The notes: a model not told the origin generated them from the sequence alone. Positions 27,226-36,178 are shown, numbered from the stretch's first letter. The stretch is 64,000 bases of DNA from Elusimicrobiota bacterium (GCA_016180425.1 JACPBF010000003.1:51537-115536); one strand, 5' to 3'. Program-made: numbers and translations.

Positions 27226-27831
27226 CTATCGCGCTAAAGGCAAATTTCTTAAAACAAGCTCTACTACTGATCGGGATTCCCTTACTAAAAAAGTCCCTGC
27301 CATTTTTTCCAACTGTCTTTCTGCAATCTGCCTAATGCCGGCTTTTCTAGCTTCTTCCACTGAAAGATGTAGTTCTGGAGTGGTCCAGCTTTTTTCATCT
27401 TCCCAAAGCAATTTGCCTGTTTTTACTTCTATCAATTTAAAATTCGCTTTTACAGTTCTTTTCCTTCCGAACCCAAAAGGAAAATCTACAAAACTAATGA
27501 CATTCCCGTAAAAAAGCCCATCTACATTTAAAGTTTCTCCCAACTTTTGGAAAGAAACACTGGGGAGCTGTCCGCCTTCATTAATGCCAAACTTCTTTAC
27601 TAAAATCTGATCCAGCTTGCTCTTTTCTAAAACTAAATATCCCCTTGCAGGAAGAAGTTCAATAAAAACTTTCCGCACAGTTTCTGGCGCATCCACATCA
27701 TTAGTTTCATTGGTAAAAGGAAGGACCGCTACCTGAAGCGGTGGACAATAGTCTTGCGCAAGATATTTTGGTCCTAAAGAGCATCCTATAAGAAATATCA
27801 CCAAAAACGTGATAATCTTTAAAGATCTCAT
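27226..27831 (-). CDS. Second DUF799 (GNA1162-like) lipoprotein
   Basis: 201 residues; short signal peptide with lipobox LIGCS. LQVAVLPFTNETNDVDAPETVRKVFIE, INEGGQLPSVSFQKLGETLNVDGLFYGNVISF and KLIEVKTGKLLWEDE match the same family as the gene at 24908, with about the same length, so they are probably paralogues. It lies 140 bases upstream of csgG; that gap contains a short GGGG/CCCC hairpin near 27141. Confidence 0.75.
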   Translation of the reverse strand: MRSLKIITFLVIFLIGCSLGPKYLAQDYCPPLQVAVLPFTNETNDVDAPETVRKVFIELLPARGYLVLEKSKLDQILVKKFGINEGGQLPSVSFQKLGETLNVDGLFYGNVISFVDFPFGFGRKRTVKANFKLIEVKTGKLLWEDEKSWTTPELHLSVEEARKAGIRQIAERQLEKMAGTFLVRESRSVVELVLRNLPLAR

Positions 27832-27840
27832 TTTTCATTC

Positions 27841-29019
27841 TTACTGAACCTTTAATTCTAAACTATCTTGTGTTTGAGCAACCACCTGCGCTCCCAAAGA
27901 AGCTTGACTGGAAATTGAATTCGCAAGATCGCTGGATGTAACCGAATTAACTTTCACTTCCATTTCAGCTCTTCCTTCAGAAAAAGAACGCATGTAAATA
28001 TCGCCAACTCCCTGGGTTTTAGATATAAAATCCTTAATGTCTCTTAAACGATTTAAATCTGCCAGCCCTTGAACAATCACTAATACAGTAGAACGCCGGG
28101 CAAGTTCATTGGCAACCCGGGAGGCTAAATCATTAGCAGCATTTTTCCCTGCTTGAGCCATTGCTTTTTGAGAAGCTGCTTCTTTAGTTGCATCTAAGCC
28201 TGAACCTTGCAAAGAAACCGCAGCTAATATTTCACCAGTTTGCGCTTTAAGCGCTTTGCCGGTAAGAGTGGCTCTATAAGAAATTAATCCTCCCAACCCT
28301 TCTGTAGTAATCGGCGAAGCAATTGCTTTCCCTGTAATCACCACTTCTGCATTTAACTTTTGCACAATAGGTTTTAAAGCTTGCTCCATATTGCCGCTTA
28401 AAAGCTGTTGAGTGGCTTCAGCGACTCTAATCGCAGCCAGCTCAGAGCGATCCACAACTTTATAACCTCTCTCTAATAACCCTTGAGCAATCGCATCTGT
28501 GCAAGCGCTGCCTGAATCTTCAAACCCTTGAATGGTTTCATCTAAAAGAATAGCCACTCTTGGATTGCCAATCATAGGAGCTTGTAAAACTTCTAACTCT
28601 TTTAAGTCATTCTGGATTTGCTGATAAGAAACCAAAGCTCGAATTTTCGTATGATAAAGTCCGTCAGCTTCTTGGCCTTCCTTAATAACCTCATGTTTTT
28701 TTACATAGCCGTCAGTTTTGCCTAAGATGTTTTGCTGAATCGTAATCGCCTTATCCACCATGGTGCGCGCGGAGATAAAAATACCCACAACTTTTTCAAT
28801 CGCATTTTTGTAGGCATCTGCCAAACTAGCTCTTTTAGTTCCAATCAGGTCATTCGTGACAGCAGAAAGACCTTCAGCTTCAACCACTTCGCCGTCCACA
28901 GTTTCCCCTAACTTCAAACGCTGTTTTGGCGCTGAAGCGCAGCCATTTAAGAATAGCCCCGCTGTGCAATAAAAACTAAAAAGAGTTAAAACAAATAAAA
29001 AAGAAGATTGTTTCTTCAT
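27841..29019 (-). CDS. FlgT-N / CsgG-like lipoprotein
   Basis: 392 residues. Lipobox LNGCA (Cys about 27). The first part, GTKRASLADAYKNAIEKVVGIFISART to YHTKIRALVSYQQI, resembles the N-terminal domain of FlgT/LPP20-type proteins, with the usual pattern of a helix and a long strand. The centre (about 145-300) has a CsgG-like fold (NPRVAILLDETIQG, LNAEVVITGKAIASP). The last about 85 residues form another small alpha/beta domain. Probably a periplasmic face component of the same assembly. Starts 10 bases before the DUF799 protein. Function inferred from fold only. Confidence 0.6.
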   Translation of the reverse strand: MKKQSSFLFVLTLFSFYCTAGLFLNGCASAPKQRLKLGETVDGEVVEAEGLSAVTNDLIGTKRASLADAYKNAIEKVVGIFISARTMVDKAITIQQNILGKTDGYVKKHEVIKEGQEADGLYHTKIRALVSYQQIQNDLKELEVLQAPMIGNPRVAILLDETIQGFEDSGSACTDAIAQGLLERGYKVVDRSELAAIRVAEATQQLLSGNMEQALKPIVQKLNAEVVITGKAIASPITTEGLGGLISYRATLTGKALKAQTGEILAAVSLQGSGLDATKEAASQKAMAQAGKNAANDLASRVANELARRSTVLVIVQGLADLNRLRDIKDFISKTQGVGDIYMRSFSEGRAEMEVKVNSVTSSDLANSISSQASLGAQVVAQTQDSLELKVQ

Positions 29020-29163
29020 TAAAAGCTCCTTAAAAGCGCGTTTGCCAAAATTCTAAACCGCATCGGAAAATAAAAAATATCTTCGGAAAAAAACTATTTT
29101 CCAATAGCGCAGGTTATAAATTTCGGTTTAAAAAAATTGAAATAATTTAAAAACCTTATTAAA

Positions 29164-29631
29164 TTATTTTCCTCGAATCTCCTTGACCTGATCTATAAAT
29201 TTCTTTTTATCCAAACGGATCGTCACCACGCAGCCATCATCGCTGGTCCATTCTCTTTTAACCACAGCTGCTCCACGCAAGGTATTGCTCACAACTCCCT
29301 GAATTCTTTGGTCCGTAGTGATCGCTTGTTCCACAGTGGTTGTGGCGTCAATCTGCTGGCCTTTAAGATAAGCCAACATTTTTTCTTCCGCTATTTTTCT
29401 GCCGGCTGATTCAGATAAAGATCTTTTTTGAGACATATTCTCAATGGTTTGATCCGCAGCGCCAATGCCGTCAAATTCAATGTACCGATCGGTTTCTACT
29501 GTAGGAGTATCAATGGTTTTTGAAATTTCACCTTTTTTAACTTTGGATACAGCTTTCCCACCCGCGCAACCAGCAATGCTGAACGCTAAAACAGTCCCTA
29601 TTAGAAAAGAGAAACATGCTCTGTAAGTCAT
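29164..29631 (-). CDS. LPP20-like lipoprotein
   Basis: 155 residues, signal peptide with lipobox SIAGCA. The mature region RSLSESAGRKIAEEKMLAYLKGQQIDATTTVEQ, then VVKREWTSDDGCVVTIRLDKK, matches the LPP20/FlgT-N-like fold. First gene of the cluster, with a strong ribosome site (AAAGGAGG) upstream. The 160 bases before it hold no gene; I could not pick a convincing promoter there. Confidence 0.65.
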   Translation of the reverse strand: MTYRACFSFLIGTVLAFSIAGCAGGKAVSKVKKGEISKTIDTPTVETDRYIEFDGIGAADQTIENMSQKRSLSESAGRKIAEEKMLAYLKGQQIDATTTVEQAITTDQRIQGVVSNTLRGAAVVKREWTSDDGCVVTIRLDKKKFIDQVKEIRGK

Positions 29632-29790
29632 TTTTCTTGCCTCCTTTATTTAGTTTATGCTTAAAAAGTGTTCGTTAATGAAATTTTTGACTCTTAAAGA
29701 CACCTCTTTTAAGGAATAAACTTTTTTTTCACTTGCAACTAAAAGTACGGTGTTTTAAACTATCCTTTAGAACAGCCCATCTTCAAAATT

Positions 29791-30522
29791 TTACTCCTCT
29801 TTCTCTGCCTGGCCAAATGTTTCCACTTTTTCAGATACGGATTGAAATCTTTCTTTTAAAGCGTTTTGGCTTTCCTTGCCTAAATCTTTTAGCTCGGACA
29901 AAAGTTCGTCTTTTTCATTATCCAAGGTTTTTTGAACTAACTTTAAATCTTTTTTTAAACGCTTTGCCTGTTTTTCAAGTCGGCCAATCTCTTTTTTATT
30001 TTTTTTCTCATCCGCCTCTTTTTTTTCTAAAATTTCTTTATTTATTTTCTCAATCTCTACTTTTAAAGTAGTTTCTCTTTCTAAGGTAGAATGAATTCTG
30101 GATCTCCATCTCTCAATTAATTTATTGTTAGAACCGATTTCCTGTTCATAAAAAGAAACCAAATCCTGCAAAAATTTTAGAAAACTTTCCGGTTCTTCTT
30201 TAGAAGAATTTGGAGCTGTTTTTTCAACTGCTTCCTTAGTTTCTGGCTCTTTTCCTTTTTCAGATGATTCAATTTGAGGCGGGTTTTCTTTTGTTGGGGA
30301 TTCTGCGGGAGCTGGCGGCGCTGTTTGCGCTTCTTTTGAAGGTTCGCTTTGAGAGGTCAAGGCTGTAGTTTCTTCAGGAGCAGGATTTTTTTGCTGGGAA
30401 CTTATCTCAGACTTCTTGTCAGGCGCTGGAGCGCTTTCAAGGGTTTGCAATTCTTCAGAATGAAGAGGAAAAGAAAATAAAAACAAAATTAAAAAAAGCT
30501 TTAATAAAAAATCCTTCATCAT
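29791..30522 (-). CDS. Exported coiled-coil protein of unknown function
   Basis: About 243 residues from the ATG at 30522 (a longer frame opens at 30549 but has no ribosome site). A signal peptide (MMKDFLLKLFLILFLFSFPLHS) is followed by about 90 residues of low-complexity Pro/Glu/Ser/Ala linker, then a long charged coiled coil (about 120-240; repeated Lys/Glu heptads). No catalytic motif. It lies immediately after the histidine kinase in the same direction with an 88-base gap. It may be periplasmic or surface-associated; no function can be given. Confidence 0.55.
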   Translation of the reverse strand: MMKDFLLKLFLILFLFSFPLHSEELQTLESAPAPDKKSEISSQQKNPAPEETTALTSQSEPSKEAQTAPPAPAESPTKENPPQIESSEKGKEPETKEAVEKTAPNSSKEEPESFLKFLQDLVSFYEQEIGSNNKLIERWRSRIHSTLERETTLKVEIEKINKEILEKKEADEKKNKKEIGRLEKQAKRLKKDLKLVQKTLDNEKDELLSELKDLGKESQNALKERFQSVSEKVETFGQAEKEE

Positions 30523-30636
30523 AGCTTTAAAAGACCTCTCTTCTTTCATACGGATGAAAGGGGGACATGAACTATAAATACCAGTTTAACAGAAAAGCAT
30601 TTAAAGTTCAAGGGACAAAAATGAGTTTACTTTTAA

Positions 30637-33117
30637 TTATGGGCATTCTTCCCCTTTCAAACGGGGCAAAACAAAACGAAAAGAGGATCCTTTGCCAACT
30701 TCCGATTCAACCCAAATTCTTCCTCCATGCATCTCTACAATAAATTTACAAATGGAAAGGCCAAGCCCTGTGCCGCCAGCAGAGCGAGTTAAAGAAGAAT
30801 CCACCTGATAAAACTTCTTAAATATGTTCCCCTGATCTTCTTTTTTTATGCCAATCCCAGTGTCGGAAACGCTCACCAAGACAAAATCTCCCATGTTTTC
30901 TCCCAGCATCTCGATCGTTCCATGCCTGGGTGTAAACTTAATGGCATTGGACAACAAATTATCCAAAACTTGCTTAATGCGAAATTCATCCGCAAAAACT
31001 TGTGGGAGGTTAGGGGCAACTTGCACAACAAAATTAATCTCCCTGGATTTAATGGTGGACTGAAAAGTTTCTTTGGTTTCCTGCAGAATTTTTTCCATGG
31101 ATAAAGAGGCAGGCTGCAGTTTAATTTGGCCTGCTTCAATTCTGGAGATGTCCAGAAGATCGGAAATTAAAAAAGAAAGTCGTTCAATCGCATTATAAGC
31201 TAATTTTAAAAATCGTTCCTGGTCAGGATTAATAGCGCCAGCTTCCTGATTCATGACAATATTCACAAAACCTTTAATGGCTGTAACCGGTGTCCTTAAT
31301 TCATGACTCACAACAGAAACAAATTCAGTCTTAATCTGGCTTAACCTTTCCAACTCTTTATTCGCTTCCACTAATTTCTCATAAAGCCGCGAATTAAGAA
31401 TAATGGCGGCGGTGCGTTCTGCAATGAGTTCCGCTAAACTCACATGATAGGCCGTAAAAAAAGATTTCTCATGGCTGCCTAGCTTTAAGACTCCAAGAAT
31501 ATCTTGTCCGCTTTTTAAAGGGACTAACAATAACGATTCTATCTCTGCTTCAATTTCTAAATGATATTCAGAGCGCATCTGGGGAGTGATCTCATTTAAA
31601 ACCTTGGATTTTCCTGATTTAAAAACATGAGCTGTTAAATGGAGATCATCTCTTACCGGCAGTTTAAGCAGTTGAGGTTCTAAAGGTTGATCTTGGATAT
31701 AAGAAGCCCGGGTTATTAACTCTTTAGTTGCAGGTTCATAAACCATAAAAGAACAAAGGTCGCACTTCTCAATTTTTCTCGTGATAGCCACAATTTTCAA
31801 AAGCACTTGATCTAAAACCGGACTAGCGTAAAAAACCTGAGTAATCTCCTGTAAAGCCATTAAAGCCGCTAAACGATTTTTTGATTCTAAATCAAGATGC
31901 ACGGTTTCAATACAAGAAGCTACGCGTACAGCAATGATGGAGAGCGCCCGAATCTCTTCCTCAGTTAAAAAGTCAGCAGGTTGTTCAATGGTCCTAGATA
32001 GGGATTCTTTCTCCTTCCAATTCGCTAAAACCATGACCCCCACGCAAACTTGAGAGCTCTTTAAAGGCACCGCAACTAAAGAATGAAGCATCCGCGCGCT
32101 AAAATGATCTTTTAAGCTGCTGCTTATTTTCCAGGGCAGCTCATCTTTAAACGAACTGGGCTCACTCACAAAAATTTTTATCTCTTCAGACTTAAAAGCG
32201 TCTAACACTGCTTTTAAATAAGGGCCATACTCTGAATAATGTTCTGATTCCAAAATAAATTTAGAATGGTCCCCTTTTGGCAATCCAAAAGATGGGAACT
32301 GCGCAACAAGATTATTCCATCTTTCTCCATGAGCAAGTTTAAGAAAAAAACCTACAGCTTCCACCTTAAAAATATCTTCTAGTTTCATGGCTACAATCTC
32401 AAACATGCCCTCTAAAGAAGGGGTTGAGCCTGCAGCCAGGGTAATTTCATAAAGCGCTTTTAGTTCTCTAAATCGCCGGATCAGACGATTGTTGGTAGAA
32501 GTCAATTCCTGGGTGACGACTGTCACTTCTGACTCTAAACGCCGATTAAATTTTCCCAATTTTTCCATCATTTGCGCGTTATAAATGGTCACGCTTAAAA
32601 TTTGCAAAAAAGGTTCTAAAGAGGCAATTATTTTTTCTTCAAAAAAGTGCGATTTCTGGCTGGCAGCGATAAAGACCGCTAAAGTTTGATGGTTAGGCAT
32701 TCTTAAAGGGGCAACAAAAAATTGGTTAAAAGGAATGTTGGATAAACTATGTTCTAAAAGATGAGATTTGAGAAACTCTTTTTTTGAAAGAATAAATTTA
32801 TCTCCGCTGGCAAATGCCTGTCCAATCGCTCCCTTTCCCAATGCGCATTTAAAATGAGAAGCCCATTCTTCAGGGAAACCATCCTGGGCCTGGATCTTAA
32901 AAACCTGATCTTCTTCTAACAAAAGACACCCGCAGCCAATTTCAAAAATTTTTCTAGTTTCAGGAAGGAAAAATTTTAGCGCTCCTTCTAATCCTTGACC
33001 TGCGGCAAGAAGTTGAGAAGCGGCTAAGAGACTTTCCAAATTTCTTTTGTGGTTACCTAAAGAAGGTTGGGCGTGAGAAAAAAATAAATTAAAAAAATGA
33101 GAAAAAAACGATTTCAA
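30637..33117 (-). CDS. GAF-domain sensor histidine kinase (soluble)
   Basis: 826-residue kinase without membrane helices. Three GAF-like regions lie at about 25-175, 220-400 and 415-575, joined by coiled coils. HisKA has the phospho-acceptor H605 in SHELRTPVTAIKG; the ATPase domain has the N box near 720 (DNLLSNAIKF), DTGIGI near 752 and GGTGLGLSI near 781. So it is a cytoplasmic sensor, possibly of a small metabolite. It overlaps the response-regulator gene by 4 bases and stands at the end of the microcompartment operon, which suggests a link with BMC substrate sensing; that is inference. Confidence 0.9.
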   Translation of the reverse strand: MKSFFSHFFNLFFSHAQPSLGNHKRNLESLLAASQLLAAGQGLEGALKFFLPETRKIFEIGCGCLLLEEDQVFKIQAQDGFPEEWASHFKCALGKGAIGQAFASGDKFILSKKEFLKSHLLEHSLSNIPFNQFFVAPLRMPNHQTLAVFIAASQKSHFFEEKIIASLEPFLQILSVTIYNAQMMEKLGKFNRRLESEVTVVTQELTSTNNRLIRRFRELKALYEITLAAGSTPSLEGMFEIVAMKLEDIFKVEAVGFFLKLAHGERWNNLVAQFPSFGLPKGDHSKFILESEHYSEYGPYLKAVLDAFKSEEIKIFVSEPSSFKDELPWKISSSLKDHFSARMLHSLVAVPLKSSQVCVGVMVLANWKEKESLSRTIEQPADFLTEEEIRALSIIAVRVASCIETVHLDLESKNRLAALMALQEITQVFYASPVLDQVLLKIVAITRKIEKCDLCSFMVYEPATKELITRASYIQDQPLEPQLLKLPVRDDLHLTAHVFKSGKSKVLNEITPQMRSEYHLEIEAEIESLLLVPLKSGQDILGVLKLGSHEKSFFTAYHVSLAELIAERTAAIILNSRLYEKLVEANKELERLSQIKTEFVSVVSHELRTPVTAIKGFVNIVMNQEAGAINPDQERFLKLAYNAIERLSFLISDLLDISRIEAGQIKLQPASLSMEKILQETKETFQSTIKSREINFVVQVAPNLPQVFADEFRIKQVLDNLLSNAIKFTPRHGTIEMLGENMGDFVLVSVSDTGIGIKKEDQGNIFKKFYQVDSSLTRSAGGTGLGLSICKFIVEMHGGRIWVESEVGKGSSFRFVLPRLKGEECP

Positions 33118-33512
33118 CTGAAGATAATTTCTCGAACTTTTTGTCGAAAACGCAAGTGATCAATCGGCTTTTCCAAAACATCTAAAACATTGGGGTCAGC
33201 TTTTAACTCTGCAAAAGCCTCATCATCCAAAGTGCGGGCAGTTACTATTAAGATAGGGACCCGACGATAAATCTCTTTTTTTAATTCTTGCAAAACTTCT
33301 GTGCCGCTAAATCCAGGCAGCATTAAATCTAATACTAACAGACTAAAAAGCGTGGGGGATTCTTTTTTTAAAAGCTGGAGCGCATCTTTGCCATTAGAAA
33401 CCGTTACAAAATCAAAACCCTCTTTTAAAAGAAGGATTTCAAAAAAAGAGGAATTCGAGGGGTCGTCATCCACAATTAAAACTTTTTTCTTTTCTAAAGA
33501 TTCTTGAGCCAT
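33114..33512 (-). CDS. Single-domain response regulator (CheY-like)
   Basis: 132 residues: a receiver domain only. Acidic pocket VDDDPSN, phospho-acceptor in LVLDLMLPGFSG, Thr in IVTAR and Lys in VLEKPID. There is no output domain, so it must act by protein contact or pass phosphate on. It overlaps the kinase downstream (ATGA) and starts 3 bases after the small BMC-linked gene ends. Confidence 0.92.
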   Translation of the reverse strand: MAQESLEKKKVLIVDDDPSNSSFFEILLLKEGFDFVTVSNGKDALQLLKKESPTLFSLLVLDLMLPGFSGTEVLQELKKEIYRRVPILIVTARTLDDEAFAELKADPNVLDVLEKPIDHLRFRQKVREIIFS

Positions 33513-33515
33513 AAC

Positions 33516-33833
33516 TTATTCTTTAATAATCTCTATTCTTTTTTCCATCAACCAATCTTCGGCCAGGGGACTAATTAAAGCATTTTTAGGAAGTTTTAAT
33601 TTTTTTGGTCCCCCTTCACCTTCTTTAAGCAATTTTTTTATTTGGTACTCTGAAAAAAATATTCGTTTTAAAGGTAAAGAAGTAAAGCTTGGATTTGAAG
33701 GAGTACGGACATGAAACCCCCATTTACCTTTCATTCTTGGATCCTCTACCAAAAGGCTCCTTGGATCCTTTTGGTCTTTAAAACTTCTAAGGGTCTCCCA
33801 TACAACCTCTGCAATTTCTTCAAGATCAATCAA
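33516..33833 (-). CDS. Small uncharacterised protein of the microcompartment locus
   Basis: 105 residues with no family I can name. It starts with an amphipathic-looking helix, [16 protein letters not shown], that resembles the short encapsulation helices of BMC cargo proteins, and ends with [17 protein letters not shown], a motif like the TPxARDxLREKGI ending seen in EutT-related BMC proteins. The middle is basic and loop-rich. It overlaps the preceding BMC-H gene by 8 bases, so it is translated with the shell. A lumen-targeted adaptor or cofactor protein is possible, but unproven. Confidence 0.6.
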   Translation of the reverse strand: MIDLEEIAEVVWETLRSFKDQKDPRSLLVEDPRMKGKWGFHVRTPSNPSFTSLPLKRIFFSEYQIKKLLKEGEGGPKKLKLPKNALISPLAEDWLMEKRIEIIKE

Positions 33834-34128
33834 AAGAGCTTTGCACTTTATTAAGATATTTTTCTAAATCATCGTGAGGACGAGGAATCACATGCACTGA
33901 AACCAACTCCCCCACTTTTTGGGCAGCTGATGCGCCAGCTTCAATCGCAGCTCTAACCGCGCCCACTTCCCCTCGGCAAATGGTGGTGACCAGCCCTGAA
34001 CCAATTTTTTCAAAACCAACCAGCCGAACTTTTGCGGTTTTAGCCATTGCGTCTGAAGCCTCAATCATCCCTACAAACCCGCGCGTTTCAATCAATCCCA
34101 ATGCATCTTTCAAACTGGTTTCGCTCAT
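33826..34128 (-). CDS. BMC-H hexameric shell protein (PduA/EutM type)
   Basis: 100 residues covering a single BMC domain: [55 protein letters not shown] and [16 protein letters not shown]. The pore loop is around residues 38-44. Hexamers tile the facets of the shell. It follows deoC by 106 bases and differs from the other BMC-H (38537), though both keep the [14 protein letters not shown] core. Confidence 0.96.
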   Translation of the reverse strand: MSETSLKDALGLIETRGFVGMIEASDAMAKTAKVRLVGFEKIGSGLVTTICRGEVGAVRAAIEAGASAAQKVGELVSVHVIPRPHDDLEKYLNKVQSSFD

Positions 34129-34234
34129 TCTTTTGTTCCCCCTTTATACCCTATGTTAAAAATAGTCCAGATTCATAGACCCCTTGCCTTAGCTTGCCCT
34201 CTTTAAAGTTGACGTGGGCACACCCCTTCCTAGC

Positions 34235-35059
34235 TCAAAATCTTTTAATAATATTTAAAGATGCGGAGGTTCCTATCCTAGTTGCTCCAGCTCTAATGAG
34301 TTCTTGCGCAAATTCTCTGCTCTTTATTCCGCCTGAGGCTTTTATTCCTACTTGAGAACCTAGACTGAAGCGTATCAGTTGAATATCTTCCACAGTTGCT
34401 CCTGACTTAGAAAAACCAGTAGAAGTTTTAATGTAATCTGCTCCAGCTTTTTTTCCTAAAAGAGAAGCTCTTATTTTTTCTTCTGTTGTAAGCAACCCGG
34501 TCTCAATAATGATTTTTAAAATTTTGCCTTCAGTCGCTTTTCGGAGAGCAACAAATTCATCTAAAACCATTTGGTTTTCACCGGATTTTAACGCGCCCAC
34601 TTGCATCACAGCGTCAATTTCATCCGCGCCGTTAGCTAAAGCATCCTCAACTTCAAAAATTTTTACTCTGGTGGTGTTTGCGCCCAAAGGAAAACCCACT
34701 ACTGTTGAGACCTTCACCCCGCTCCCTTTTACTAAAGAAGAAGCTAAAGAAACATACCCAGGGTTTACGCAAACAGAAGCAAACCCAAAAATTTTAGCTT
34801 CCCTGCAAAGAATGGAAATCTCTTCAGCTTTTGTCTCCGGCGCTAGTTGAGTATGATCAATCAGTTTTGCGATTGAGTCCTTATGCGGATTGACCTCTAA
34901 GGAGTCTGAAAACTGGTTTTTAAGGCAGCGCCCCTCTTTTGTATTCTCTTCCCGGAACATTTTTTTGGGTTTAGGCAAAGCTTGCCAGCTGCCAGTCTCC
35001 GCGCTAAAAACTTTGCCTGCTGTCCCAATAGTCACTAAAACTTTTGAAGATGGCTCCAT
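34235..35059 (-). CDS. deoC: Deoxyribose-phosphate aldolase with N-terminal extension
   Basis: Class I aldolase splitting 2-deoxyribose-5-phosphate into acetaldehyde and glyceraldehyde-3-phosphate. The DERA core begins near residue 58 (IAKLIDHTQLAPE). Schiff-base lysine K211 (DYIKTSTGF), K240 (GIKASGGI) and D149 (EIDAVM) are all present. The first about 57 residues (MEPSSKVLVTIGTAGKVF...) are additional to the usual 215-250-residue enzyme and contain a small strand-rich segment plus a charged linker; they may target the enzyme to the microcompartment. The start ATG (35059) directly follows the BMC-P stop. It is the committed step of the SPU microcompartment. Confidence 0.95.
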   Translation of the reverse strand: MEPSSKVLVTIGTAGKVFSAETGSWQALPKPKKMFREENTKEGRCLKNQFSDSLEVNPHKDSIAKLIDHTQLAPETKAEEISILCREAKIFGFASVCVNPGYVSLASSLVKGSGVKVSTVVGFPLGANTTRVKIFEVEDALANGADEIDAVMQVGALKSGENQMVLDEFVALRKATEGKILKIIIETGLLTTEEKIRASLLGKKAGADYIKTSTGFSKSGATVEDIQLIRFSLGSQVGIKASGGIKSREFAQELIRAGATRIGTSASLNIIKRF

Positions 35060-35356
35060 TTAATGATACTTTACAGTTTTTCTTTCTACTGTCAGAGAAT
35101 CCACAATGCCGCAAATCACCAGTCGAACCGGAGCTTTTTTTTCATTTAAAATTTGACGGGCTGAATTTCCTTCATCCACCAAAAGCACGGTATCTCCAGG
35201 CCCTGCTCCAAAATTTTTGTCAATCGCAAGGCTGATTTCTCCCATCACTTTTCCAGAATCTCTTTCAATGGGCTGAACCAATAAAAGTTTAGAATTTTTT
35301 AAACCCTCATGTTTCCTAGTAGCCCAAATATTCCCCACCACTCTAGCCACCCTCAT
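35060..35356 (-). CDS. BMC-P pentameric vertex protein (EutN/CcmL type)
   Basis: 98 residues, beginning MRVARVVGNIWATRKHEGLKNSKLLLVQPI, with LAIDKNFGAGPGDTVLLVDEGNSARQIL, the standard EutN/CcmL sequence. Pentamers close the vertices of the shell. Stop and the deoC start are adjacent; the 5' end overlaps the next BMC-P gene by 4 bases. Confidence 0.95.
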   Translation of the reverse strand: MRVARVVGNIWATRKHEGLKNSKLLLVQPIERDSGKVMGEISLAIDKNFGAGPGDTVLLVDEGNSARQILNEKKAPVRLVICGIVDSLTVERKTVKYH

Positions 35357-35655
35357 TTTGAAAGTTCCCTGGTCCAGCCTTGCAAATTAACCCCATCCAC
35401 AATCCCAACAATCGCCGCATCAATGGGAGGAGTATCTTTTAAAGAAGTTCCTCCTAACGCTACTGCAGCTTCTCTGGCTGCAACCCAAAATACCAATTCA
35501 TTAGCTCCAGATCCCACAGTATCTACCGCAACAATGGGATCCCCTTGAATCTCTTTTTCCCAACTCAATGGCTGTATCAACAAAAGTTTAGCCCCTTCCA
35601 GAGTTTCGTACTTTCTGGAAGCCACCACTCTTCCAATTACTTTTGCTGCTTGCAT
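35353..35655 (-). CDS. BMC-P pentameric vertex protein, second copy
   Basis: 100 residues: MQAAKVIGRVVASRKYETLEGAKLLLIQPL, VDTVGSGANELVFWVAAREAAVAL and DAAIVGIVDGVNL. Related to but clearly distinct from the neighbouring BMC-P and from the third at 38204. Overlaps rpiB by 19 bases and the following gene by 4 bases. Confidence 0.95.
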   Translation of the reverse strand: MQAAKVIGRVVASRKYETLEGAKLLLIQPLSWEKEIQGDPIVAVDTVGSGANELVFWVAAREAAVALGGTSLKDTPPIDAAIVGIVDGVNLQGWTRELSK

Positions 35656-36092
35656 GTGGTTTCTAAAATCTCAATTTTTTTTATGCGCCGTTGGTGTCTT
35701 CCTCCAGCAAAAGGGGTTTTAAGCCAGGCTCGAATCATTTTTTCTCCTAAAAGACTGGAAATAAATCTTGCGGAAAGACAAAGAACATTCGCTTGATTAT
35801 GTTCAGAAGCTAGCGCAGCTGTTTTTACATTCCAGCAAACCGCAGCTCGAACCCCTTTAAATTTGTTCGCTGCCATTGCCATGCCAATGCCAGTGCCGCA
35901 AATCAAAATACCTCTTTCTGCCCTTTCTAAAGAGACTGCCCTTGCAACTTTCCGAGCATAGTCTGGATAATCGCAAGAATCTTCTGAATAACATCCCAGA
36001 TCCACAACCCGATGCCCCACTTTTGTCAAAAAGCCAATAACCTCTTTTTTTCTTTGAAATCCCGCATGATCAGAACCAACGGCAATCTTCAT
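35637..36092 (-). CDS. rpiB: Ribose-5-phosphate isomerase B
   Basis: 151 residues of the RpiB/LacAB fold: KIAVGSDHAGFQRKKEVI, GCYSEDSCDYPDYARKVA, ILICGTGIGMAMAANKFKGVRAA and the catalytic Cys in LICGTGIG. It isomerises ribose-5-phosphate and ribulose-5-phosphate, or related sugar phosphates. RpiB together with DeoC inside a BMC locus is the mark of the SPU type. The BMC-P gene downstream overlaps its 3' end. Confidence 0.95.
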   Translation of the reverse strand: MKIAVGSDHAGFQRKKEVIGFLTKVGHRVVDLGCYSEDSCDYPDYARKVARAVSLERAERGILICGTGIGMAMAANKFKGVRAAVCWNVKTAALASEHNQANVLCLSARFISSLLGEKMIRAWLKTPFAGGRHQRRIKKIEILETTCKQQK

Positions 36093-36178
36093 CTAAATTT
36101 CTACTCCTAAATAAAATGTTTTAATTTTTGCAAAAGGGCCCGCGTAGCAAAAAAATTCGTCATTTTCTAATACCTAGT

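Noticed and set aside
27141..27234. In-frame extension of 28 codons after the TAG of the DUF799 gene (27226)
   Set aside because: An open run of this length after a stop is not unusual at this base composition; the normal family end is already reached.
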